The notes below the pieces were generated by a model. It worked only from the letters and a program-made list of their open reading frames with translations, was not told the DNA's origin and ran no database searches. A stretch of 64,000 nucleotides of DNA, from contig JAJCXM010000008.1 in the NCBI GenBank assembly GCA_029263455.1, positions 434,001 to 498,000 on the forward strand, written 5' to 3'. Both the position numbers and the translations under genes were made by a program. This DNA comes from Holophagae bacterium. GTDB lineage: Bacteria > Acidobacteriota > Holophagae > Acanthopleuribacterales > Acanthopleuribacteraceae. Positions 19,210 through 27,294 of the stretch are shown piece by piece (position 1 is the stretch's first letter; each line of letters opens with the position of its first letter).

Positions 19210-20158
19210 TGGCAGTTTGTCCGAGCGGGCCGATGACCGCGACACCTTAGTACAAGTCGACGAAATACATTCCATTCTGAGGGAATTGGGGCATGAGGTG
19301 CGCTTATTAGCTTTTGTCGATTCGTTAACTGACCTGGAATATCAACTGAAGATGCAGGGGCCTGATTTCGTATTTAACTTAGTTGAGGCGGCTGCTGGCA
19401 GTGACGAGTTACTTTACACGGCCGCGGCCTTATTTGAGTTTTTAGACATCCCTTATTCTGGCTGCCTGGCCCCCAGTTTAGCTTTGCTTGGGCGTAAGAC
19501 GCGGCAAAAACAGCTCATGTCCATGTGCGGATTGTCAACTCCCGCGTACCTAATGGCCCAAGAACAATTAGGACCGCAAATACATGACCAGACACGACTG
19601 ATTGTGAAGTCTGACACTGAACATGCATCATTGGGAATGGATGGCCGAAGTTTGGTTTTGGGACCTGATCAAGCGCGCACCTTGATCGAACAAAAGAAAG
19701 CTGTGTATGGCGGGCAGTGGTTTGCCGAAGTCTATATCGAAGGGCGCGAATTTAATGTGGCGTTACTGGATTCGGGCAACGGAATTGCCCAGGTACTTCC
19801 TATGGCTGAGATGACCTTTCAGAACTTCGGAGCAACCACACCTAAGATTGTTGATTACGCAGCTAAATGGGACGAGACCAGCCTGGGCTACGCATCGACG
19901 GTTCGTGTTTTTGTAGATCAGAACGACCCGTTACTAGACCAACTCGCCAGAATCAGTCTGCAATGCTGGCTGCTGTTTGATTTGCGGGGCGCAGCGAGGG
20001 TGGATTTTCGAATTGATGAAGATGGTTCACCTTGGATCCTTGAGATAAATGCCAATCCTTGCCTTTCGTCTGATGCTGGATTTATGGCTGCTGCTACACA
20101 GGCAGGCCTGTCTGGCAGTGATGTTGTTCAAAGACTCATACATTGTGGAGTTCACTAA
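19187..20158 (+). CDS. D-Ala-D-Ala ligase-like ATP-grasp enzyme 2
   Basis: I start it at ATG 19187 (MIVALVYSG), which begins the first beta-strand as in other Ddl-like enzymes and has GGAAGA just upstream; it overlaps the previous gene by 23 bp. An ATG at 19148 would add an unlikely extension. The 323-aa protein shows FNLVEAAAGSDE, a lysine strand (TRLIVKSDTEHASLG), VYIEGREFNVALL and the metal site ARVDFRIDEDG/ILEINANPCL. It is only distantly similar to its neighbour, so the two ligases probably take different substrates or act in sequence, or as a heteromer. The product is unknown. Confidence 0.8.
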   Translation: MIVALVYSGSLSERADDRDTLVQVDEIHSILRELGHEVRLLAFVDSLTDLEYQLKMQGPDFVFNLVEAAAGSDELLYTAAALFEFLDIPYSGCLAPSLALLGRKTRQKQLMSMCGLSTPAYLMAQEQLGPQIHDQTRLIVKSDTEHASLGMDGRSLVLGPDQARTLIEQKKAVYGGQWFAEVYIEGREFNVALLDSGNGIAQVLPMAEMTFQNFGATTPKIVDYAAKWDETSLGYASTVRVFVDQNDPLLDQLARISLQCWLLFDLRGAARVDFRIDEDGSPWILEINANPCLSSDAGFMAAATQAGLSGSDVVQRLIHCGVH

Positions 20159-20160
20159 TT

Positions 20161-22437
20161 ATGTTTCGAATTCGACGCATTCTCGATGCTGGGGCACCTG
20201 CAAATCAGGCGGCGATTGCTCAAGTACAAGCTATCCTGCGTAGCCAGTTTGGAGCGCTTCGCGAGGATGAGATCTCAAGTTTGCCGGATAAACTAAACAA
20301 TCCGCTCAAGTTTCGCTTTCAAAGCCGTCTGTTGGTCGCCGAAAAAAGGAACGACACCGTTCAAGGGTTTGCCTTAATTCTTCATGTTCCCGACATCGAA
20401 TTTTGCATCTTAGATTTCATTGCTGCCGGAGAAGGAAAAACGGGGCAAGGACTGGGTGGCGCTATCTATGAAAGGGTACGCGAAGAAGCGGCGGGTCTAA
20501 AATCCCGCGCCGTTTTGTTGGAGTGTTTACCGGACGACCCTAAGCTCTCGCCGGATTCGTCGATTCGAAAGCAGAATGCGCAACGCCTGGCGTTCTATGA
20601 ACGATTCGGGGCGTTTCCGGTTGTCGGTACGCTCTATGAAACGCCCGTAGATCCAGCCGATCATGATCCACCCTATCTCGTAGTAGATGCTTTGGGCCAG
20701 CCGCTTCCAAGTGGTCGATTCATGAAAAAGGCGGTACGAGCCTTTCTGGAGCGCAAGTATGGGGGCCTATGTGATCCGGACTATACCGACCGGGTTGTAA
20801 ACTCATTTCCAGATGAAGCGTTAAGCGTGCGCCAACCTCGCTATGCGATTAAATCGATGGCTCATTCAGAACTTACCCATGGCAGCCACGATAACTTAGT
20901 ACTCGTTGCCAACGAGTTACACGAGATACATCACGTCAATGAACGCGGGTACGTAGAGAGTCCTGTCAGAGTAAAGATCATCACGCGTGAATTGGATAAA
21001 CTTTCTTTTGTAAAGCGCGAGCCTGCTGAACCATTTGCTGACAAGCATATTCTTGCCGTTCATGATGCGGACTACGTGGCTTTTCTGAAAAAGGCTTGTG
21101 CCGCTGTACCCAATAACAAATCGGTCTATCCATATGTATTCCCCATTCGAAATCAATCACGGAGACCACAAGATACTGCTCTACGGGCTGGCTACTATTG
21201 TATTGATACTTTTACGCCACTCAATCAGAACGCTTATTTGGCGGCGCGGTCTGCGGTGGATTGCGCGTTGACGGCCGCCGAATGGGTCCTTCGAGGAGAG
21301 CCGGTTGCCTATGCATTAGTCCGTCCGCCTGGGCATCATGCTGAACGTAAGGCATTTGGAGGCTTTTGTTACTTTTCGAATACCGCTATCGCAGCCAATT
21401 ATTTAAGTCGCTTTGGCCGCGTGGCGATTTTGGATATCGACTACCACCATGGTAATGGTCAGCAGGATATCTTCTATCAGCGTAGTGACGTGTTTACCGT
21501 CTCACTGCATGGTCACCCAAAGTTCGCCTATCCCTACTTTACGGGCTTCAAGGACGAACAAGGTGAGCGAGCCGGGATGGGATACAATTTGAATATGCCT
21601 TTGGGCGAACACATCACGGCCCAAGATTATCTAGGCCACGTCCATAAGGCGTTGCACAAGATCCAAGAATTTCGGCCCGCGTACCTGGTTATTGCGCTGG
21701 GGTTGGATACGGCGAAATCGGATCCCACGGGAACTTGGTCACTCAAGGCTCGAGATTTTGACAAACTCGGTGCCTTGATTGGAACGATGTCGTTGCCAAC
21801 GCTGGTGGTACAAGAGGGCGGTTACCGCACACAGACTTTGGGCATCAATGCACGCCATTTCTTTAACAGCCTCTTTCGGGCTGTGATTGTGCCCCAATCA
21901 AAGCCGGTACGCTTCCATGCAGCCGGTAAAATGCCTAAACGGCTTGTCCGCAGAACCGTTCGCATGAGCGATATTGCAGCAGTACGCGATCTGGTTGTCA
22001 AAACGAAGGTCTTCAGTGAAGAAGAGGTAGACGTAGCTGGTGAGTTAGTGGCAGAAGCTGGCGCAAAAGGGGAAAAGGCATCCGGTTATTCCTTTCTGTT
22101 CTTGGAAGAGGCCGGCAACGTGTTGGGTTACGCATGTTATGGCCGAGTGCCGCTAACCGAATCCAGTTATGATCTCTATTGGCTGGTGGTTGATCCTGAA
22201 TTGCAAAGGCAAGGCATCGCATCGCGATTGCTGTCGGCTGTTGAAGACGGCGTACGAGCGCTAAGTGGTCATGCTATTTACGCCGAAACCTCATCCACGG
22301 ACAAATATCAGGCTGCAAGAACTTGTTATTTAAAAGCTGGTTACGTCAAATCATCTGAGTTCGATAATTTTTATAGTGACGGCGATGGCAAAGTGACCTT
22401 CACTCGCTATCTGACTAAAGAGCCAAGCATCTCTTGA
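20161..22437 (+). CDS. GNAT acetyltransferase - histone-deacetylase-family amidohydrolase - GNAT fusion
   Basis: The start is ATG 20161, with GGAG 10 nt upstream and 2 bp after the previous stop; a TTG at 20143 is less likely. The 758-aa protein has three parts. Residues ~10-190 are a GNAT-like domain (GQGLGGAIYERV as acetyl-CoA loop). Residues ~230-585 are a class II HDAC/acetylpolyamine amidohydrolase domain with all catalytic groups: H392-H393, zinc ligands D427, H429 and D516, and Y555 in EGGYR. Residues ~590-755 are a second GNAT domain (DPELQRQGIASRL). The fusion joins acetylation and deacetylation in one chain. In this operon it could protect and deprotect an amine of beta-lysine during ligation, or the GNAT could act as in AblB. 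Both are inferences. Confidence 0.85.
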   Translation: MFRIRRILDAGAPANQAAIAQVQAILRSQFGALREDEISSLPDKLNNPLKFRFQSRLLVAEKRNDTVQGFALILHVPDIEFCILDFIAAGEGKTGQGLGGAIYERVREEAAGLKSRAVLLECLPDDPKLSPDSSIRKQNAQRLAFYERFGAFPVVGTLYETPVDPADHDPPYLVVDALGQPLPSGRFMKKAVRAFLERKYGGLCDPDYTDRVVNSFPDEALSVRQPRYAIKSMAHSELTHGSHDNLVLVANELHEIHHVNERGYVESPVRVKIITRELDKLSFVKREPAEPFADKHILAVHDADYVAFLKKACAAVPNNKSVYPYVFPIRNQSRRPQDTALRAGYYCIDTFTPLNQNAYLAARSAVDCALTAAEWVLRGEPVAYALVRPPGHHAERKAFGGFCYFSNTAIAANYLSRFGRVAILDIDYHHGNGQQDIFYQRSDVFTVSLHGHPKFAYPYFTGFKDEQGERAGMGYNLNMPLGEHITAQDYLGHVHKALHKIQEFRPAYLVIALGLDTAKSDPTGTWSLKARDFDKLGALIGTMSLPTLVVQEGGYRTQTLGINARHFFNSLFRAVIVPQSKPVRFHAAGKMPKRLVRRTVRMSDIAAVRDLVVKTKVFSEEEVDVAGELVAEAGAKGEKASGYSFLFLEEAGNVLGYACYGRVPLTESSYDLYWLVVDPELQRQGIASRLLSAVEDGVRALSGHAIYAETSSTDKYQAARTCYLKAGYVKSSEFDNFYSDGDGKVTFTRYLTKEPSIS

Positions 22438-22609
22438 ATTCAATGTGCAGGTGACCAAGGGTGCAGCCCTCGGTTTGGGCTTCGTTAGAATTTGTAAAAA
22501 CACATAAACAGTCACCAACGCGCGTCGACACCCTAAACTGATTTAGCTATGATCGCTTAGATCAAAAGATTGCTTGGTCAAGCCACTCCATGGCGGAAGT
22601 GAGGTCGTA

Positions 22610-23959
22610 ATGTCGTTGTTTTTATTGCTCTTCCCGGTGTTATGGGATGGTGACAAGGAAGCTGATGTCTTGGAAGCCATGACGGTGGAATATGTGATGT
22701 TGGATGTATTTGCCCACGATAAAGATGGCCATCCGATAACGGATCTAAGTAAAGATGACTTTGTCGTCAAAGAGGGGCGCAAAGAAGTAAAGATCGGCTT
22801 ATTTGATACGGTCGATTACCGCTTTGCACCGTCACCGGCCGAGTTCGAAAAAATGAAAGAAGAGGCCAAAGATAAACCCGAAGACGAGCAACCGATGGTT
22901 TACCCGCAGACGTTTATCATCGTTTTGGCGTTTGCGACTGCCGAAGTCAATCAAATTAGATTGGCCATGACCGAACTAAAGGATTTCTTTCGCGATTTGG
23001 AGGTGCGGCCCAATGTCAACTTCTTGGTCATAAGTTTGGATCACGGACAAGTAACGCCTTCGTTCATGAACAACCCGAAAGATGTCTTAGCTTACGTCGA
23101 AGCTTACGAAGAACAAGTGATGAAGAGTCCGGGCGGAAACCTTATGTTTACGCGTCAAACGAAATTGAGTTATTTGGAAGCCGAACTCAATGACTGCCTA
23201 AAATTCATCACTGGCGATTTCGATAACAGTGGTGGCTTTCAAGCGGCTAACGACAATTCCAAGGTGGCAGAATACTATACCTGTATTACGTCGGCACACG
23301 ATCAGTTCATCAATATCCAAACGGCAAATACAGACGGTGTTTTGAAGAGCCTAGAAGGGCTCATCGCAGGTTTTGCTAAGGTTCCCGGTCTAAAGAGCAT
23401 GTACTTTGTGTCGCCCGGATTCTCCATGCGACCGGGCGAAGAAGCGGCTGCATTGTCGCGTAGCTATGCTGATCGATTTAAGTCTGGATCGTATCAATCG
23501 TCCAACAATGATGGCGGAGCCCCTCCGTCACCCCCAAGTATTGGTCGAAACAACATGACCAACGAATTTCGGCGAGTTGTCCACGCTGCAACGTCGAACC
23601 GTATCGTATTTCATACGTTTCGTTTTGGTGGTCAATCATCCTTTGATCGTATGGGCGCTGACGGCGGTGTGGGCGGTCTAAATGAAGATACATCAATCCA
23701 TTTTGATACTTTCAGTGAAGGCATGAATCAAGGTCTTGGCCATCTGTCAGACACGACGGGTGGACGATTCACGCCCGCAACAACCTTAGGTCCCGCCTTT
23801 CAACGTGTCTTTGATGATCATAGTTTTCACTACATTTTGGGCTATGACAAACCCAGCGGTAGCAAGCGTTATCGAACGATTAAGGTCGAATGCATACGAG
23901 ACGGCGTGCGACTAAGTCATCGCGGTGGTTATTACCCCGACCCCAAAAAGGCGAAATAG
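22610..23959 (+). CDS. VWFA-related protein of the acidobacterial type
   Basis: The start is ATG 22610, with GAGG ~6 nt upstream and a short hydrophobic leader (MSLFLLLFPVLW); a TTG at 22574 is possible. The 449-aa protein opens with the VEYVMLDVFAHDKDGHPITDLSKDDF pattern (split here only by description) typical of the VWFA-related family found mainly in Acidobacteria. A degenerate VWA domain follows, and a C-terminal HYILGYDKPSG..RYRTIKVE segment closes it. It is probably exported and may bind proteins or a matrix; the function is unknown. It converges on the YfbK-like VWA gene. Confidence 0.75.
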   Translation: MSLFLLLFPVLWDGDKEADVLEAMTVEYVMLDVFAHDKDGHPITDLSKDDFVVKEGRKEVKIGLFDTVDYRFAPSPAEFEKMKEEAKDKPEDEQPMVYPQTFIIVLAFATAEVNQIRLAMTELKDFFRDLEVRPNVNFLVISLDHGQVTPSFMNNPKDVLAYVEAYEEQVMKSPGGNLMFTRQTKLSYLEAELNDCLKFITGDFDNSGGFQAANDNSKVAEYYTCITSAHDQFINIQTANTDGVLKSLEGLIAGFAKVPGLKSMYFVSPGFSMRPGEEAAALSRSYADRFKSGSYQSSNNDGGAPPSPPSIGRNNMTNEFRRVVHAATSNRIVFHTFRFGGQSSFDRMGADGGVGGLNEDTSIHFDTFSEGMNQGLGHLSDTTGGRFTPATTLGPAFQRVFDDHSFHYILGYDKPSGSKRYRTIKVECIRDGVRLSHRGGYYPDPKKAK

Positions 23960-24099
23960 TTCCCACCTTCCTGGCAACGAACTCATTTGTTTGTTCCCTG
24001 GCGATAACCATAACCTTTCCCGATGCGCCATGCGTACTAGGCAGATGTCGAAAGAGCGGACGTGGTTGCCCGCTCCCTCGTCATCTCAATGCCTGACTG

Positions 24100-26616
24100 T
24101 CACCGACTTTTATCTAGCTTTTGTGCCCTTTTGACCAGCGAGATAAAACCTGCTCGGTCACCATAAGGGTCGGGGCCCAATCCTTCTTGGGCCAGCTCAA
24201 GAATGTGTTCCCACGATGACGCTTGGTCATTGATTTCACCGCGTAGTCGAAGCCCGAAACTGGCTACCGCAATCGCAAACTTGGTTTCTTGATCGCTGTT
24301 TTCTAGCTTGGCACCTTCGTCATAGGCTATGAATTCAAGCAGTTGACTGCTGTTTTGCTCTGGCTCCTTATAACGTACTTTCATGGTAAATAGCTCGCCG
24401 CTTTTGGCGCTAGCGGAAGGCGTTGATTGGGATTGGTACTTGAGCTTGTCCGTCGCTGGCACGTCATGCTCGATATTTATGGGTACCAACTCATAAATAG
24501 CAGTGACACTGTGACCAGCGCCAATATCGCCGGCGTCCTTTTTGTCATTGTTAAAATCTTGGTGCGCCAAGACTCGATTCTCATAGCCCACCAGGCGATA
24601 GGATGCGACCTCAAGCGGGTTAAATTCGATTTGAATTTTTACGTCTTTGGCGATCGTCATCAATGTGCCGGTGAGCTCGCGGACCATTACCTTTTCAGCT
24701 TCTTCTAGCGAATCGATGTATGCGTAAAATCCGTTGCCGTGGTCAGCTAACTGTTCGAGTGTATCGTCCTTAAGGTTACCCATTCCGAAGCCCAAAACCG
24801 TGAGAAAAACTTGTTCTTTGGCTTTGGCTTCGATCAATTGGATCAATGAACCACGATCACTTGTGCCGACGTTGAAATCGCCATCTGTGGCAAGGATGAC
24901 ACGATTTATGCCGCCCTTAACAAAGGCTTGTTTTGCGAGTTGATAGGCAGCTTCAATACCGGCACCACCGTTGGTGGAACCGCCAGCATTTAGGCGATCG
25001 AGACTTTCTAAGATCGCACTGCGTTTGGAACCCATAGTGGCATCAAGTACGACACCCGAAGCACCAGCGTAGACAACGATGGCCACCGAATCATCGGCTC
25101 GCAGTTGTTTGGTCAAAAGGGACATCGCCTTTTTAACCAAAGGTAACTTGTGACGGTTGTTCATCGATCCAGATACATCGAGTAGGAAAACAAGGTTGCA
25201 AGGCGGGCGTTGCTCGTTGTCGACCTCGTATCCTTTCAAACCGATGCGGGCCAGACGGTGACCTTCATGCCAAGGTGATGAAGTAACCTCAATTTGCGCG
25301 CTAAAAGATTGATTGCGATTGGGTATGGCATAAGCGTAGTCAAAATAGTTGATCAGTTCTTCAATACGGACTGCGCTTGGCGGAGGCATTTTTCCCTGTT
25401 CTAGGAAGCGCCTAACATTGGCGTAAGCGGCTTTATCGACATCGATAGAAAAGGTCGACAAAGGATCAGTGTCAGTCTTAAAAAAAGGATTGGGGTTGAT
25501 GACATCGTAAGACTCATTCTGGAGCCCGACGAATAAGTCATCGCCGTCATTCTCTTTTTCTTCTGTCAACATCACTGAGCTGGGTGTGTTTCGTGGGATG
25601 AAATCTCGATTGATTGCTTCTGGTTCGCTCGTCATAGGGACTGCGAGACTGGGCTCAACTTGAGTGATTCCATCGCTGCCCGTTTTCTTATCGAATACGC
25701 GTGAGAGTCCGATGGCACCAGCAACGTTTTTCCCCGTATTTACTTCCCCCTGGCCAATGAATCTCTTTTCTTCGTCGCTGTACAACTTGGATTCAAATTT
25801 TACGTCAAAGCTAGCTACGACATCAGTGGTGTCTAATGTTGTTGGCACATCGGAAACGTCGCTCATGCTTTCATCAATTTGAATCTCGGGCTCTTGTTTC
25901 GACGCGGGCATGTTCTTGTTCCCTCGCACTTGGTTCCCTATAGCTGCTTTATTGGAATTCTTTGGCAATTCCCGATTCGAGATAGGTTGATTCGTCGAAG
26001 ACTGCGTCATCGATTCGTTGTTCATGTCCCCTTTGCCGCCTGAAAGTGCAGCGTCTTCAACTATAGGAGTCGCAACACTTTCCTTATTCTCAGGTGCCGG
26101 TTCAGGGTCCTGGACTGGATTTCGTTTCCTGGCCCGTCGTTTGTCGGCTAGGTGCGCTTGTTTGAGTTCTTCGGGTACTTCTTCCCAAGGAACCATCTCA
26201 AGGCCTTCAATCGATTGTGACAAGGGCTTGTAGGAAACGTTACCTTCTTCGTCGACATATGCCACTTCACCAGCGACTGACGGAGGGACATAGGTTTCGT
26301 CGACACCGCCATCAAAAACGATGCTGTGTTCTGACTTTTGCAGAGAAATTGCAAGCGCCACGATAGCTGCGGCGGCTAAGGGCGACCACAGTAGCCAGCT
26401 TCGCTTCGATTTACCTATTGATGCGCGTTGGGAAGGATTAAGTTCGGGTAACGCTTCTTGACTTAAACCCTGTTGCAAGAGGCCAGCAAGCTCTTTTATT
26501 TCAGCGATTTCACTATTTTCTTCCGGGTGTTCCTTTAGCCATGCTTCAAAAGCCAAGCGCTCGTCAGCTGTCATTTCATTTAGAGCGTATGCTGTGATCT
26601 GTTCTTTTTTGTTCAT
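24100..26616 (-). CDS. YfbK-like von Willebrand factor A protein with anti-sigma-like N-terminus
   Basis: The 838-aa protein starts with a cytoplasmic helical stretch resembling the N-terminus of anti-sigma factors (YALNEMTADERLAFEAWL), followed by a TM helix (~74-91). A long low-complexity linker carries LDTTDVVASFDVKF (261-274), which nearly repeats a segment of the Oar-like receptor plug. Then come the YfbK N-terminal region (~365-470), a VWA domain (~470-640) with the MIDAS start LLDVSGSMN, and the C-terminal DUF3520-like region. It overlaps the ECF sigma gene by ATGA, so it is probably that sigma factor's membrane partner. Whether it binds the sigma factor is not proven; no zinc-binding HxxxCxxC motif is present. 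Confidence 0.85.
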   Translation of the reverse strand: MNKKEQITAYALNEMTADERLAFEAWLKEHPEENSEIAEIKELAGLLQQGLSQEALPELNPSQRASIGKSKRSWLLWSPLAAAAIVALAISLQKSEHSIVFDGGVDETYVPPSVAGEVAYVDEEGNVSYKPLSQSIEGLEMVPWEEVPEELKQAHLADKRRARKRNPVQDPEPAPENKESVATPIVEDAALSGGKGDMNNESMTQSSTNQPISNRELPKNSNKAAIGNQVRGNKNMPASKQEPEIQIDESMSDVSDVPTTLDTTDVVASFDVKFESKLYSDEEKRFIGQGEVNTGKNVAGAIGLSRVFDKKTGSDGITQVEPSLAVPMTSEPEAINRDFIPRNTPSSVMLTEEKENDGDDLFVGLQNESYDVINPNPFFKTDTDPLSTFSIDVDKAAYANVRRFLEQGKMPPPSAVRIEELINYFDYAYAIPNRNQSFSAQIEVTSSPWHEGHRLARIGLKGYEVDNEQRPPCNLVFLLDVSGSMNNRHKLPLVKKAMSLLTKQLRADDSVAIVVYAGASGVVLDATMGSKRSAILESLDRLNAGGSTNGGAGIEAAYQLAKQAFVKGGINRVILATDGDFNVGTSDRGSLIQLIEAKAKEQVFLTVLGFGMGNLKDDTLEQLADHGNGFYAYIDSLEEAEKVMVRELTGTLMTIAKDVKIQIEFNPLEVASYRLVGYENRVLAHQDFNNDKKDAGDIGAGHSVTAIYELVPINIEHDVPATDKLKYQSQSTPSASAKSGELFTMKVRYKEPEQNSSQLLEFIAYDEGAKLENSDQETKFAIAVASFGLRLRGEINDQASSWEHILELAQEGLGPDPYGDRAGFISLVKRAQKLDKSR

Positions 26617-27125
26617 GACGACACCTCCATCTTCTTTCGGATTCGGCGTATGCCGGTATGAATCAAAAATCCGATGTTACTTTCTGTTAGCTGAGTGATT
26701 TCGGCGATTTCTTTGTAACTCAGTTCCTCTTGGAATTTGAGCCGAATAACTTCTTGCTGGTTACCGGGAAGTTGGGTCAAGTGGCGCATGACCTGCGCAA
26801 CTTTATCGTTCATTTCTAATTGGTCATGGGGAGAGGCTTTTGGCGAGAAGAGTTGCTCGCTACTTGGCGCATCCAATGTTTGGTTCATCATGCGTTGCTC
26901 CTTGCGTTGAAGATCGATGATGAGGTTGCGACATACACGAAACAGCCAGGGCGTAAGATAGCCGTCTATCTGTTTTGGTTGCTGATGAGCTAGTTTGAGA
27001 AATGTGTCCTGCACCACGTCTCGTGCGCGGTCTAGGTCACCCATCAACGACTGCGCGTAGCGCAGTAAACGTCCTTCATGGTCTTGTAAAGCTTGCGCTA
27101 GCCAGCTTCGTGTTTTGGGATGCAT
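26613..27125 (-). CDS. ECF-type RNA polymerase sigma factor
   Basis: The start is ATG 27125, with GAGGA 9 nt upstream; a TTG at 27188 would add 21 residues rich in Phe/Arg that look non-coding. The 170-aa protein has sigma region 2 (DLDRARDVVQDTFLKL, then TPWLFRVCRNLIID) and region 4 (LPGNQQEVIRLKFQEELS, KEIAEITQLTESNI). It directs polymerase to a small regulon, usually in response to envelope signals. The ATGA overlap with the YfbK-like gene suggests co-translation of sigma and regulator. Its own promoter is not recognised in the 170-bp upstream gap. Confidence 0.9.
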   Translation of the reverse strand: MHPKTRSWLAQALQDHEGRLLRYAQSLMGDLDRARDVVQDTFLKLAHQQPKQIDGYLTPWLFRVCRNLIIDLQRKEQRMMNQTLDAPSSEQLFSPKASPHDQLEMNDKVAQVMRHLTQLPGNQQEVIRLKFQEELSYKEIAEITQLTESNIGFLIHTGIRRIRKKMEVSS

Positions 27126-27294
27126 CCTAAGTCGTCCTCTAATCAAATAACGAACCCTTGCGGGGTTTCTTAGAAAAAAAGATGCCAATTGGGCTAGAAA
27201 GTTTCAGGTCGGACTGGTTTTCACGACGAAAGTGATGGTTAGGCCTGTTGGCGAAACAAAAGTTAGGCCCGTGGATTCACTAAAAAACGAGCGT

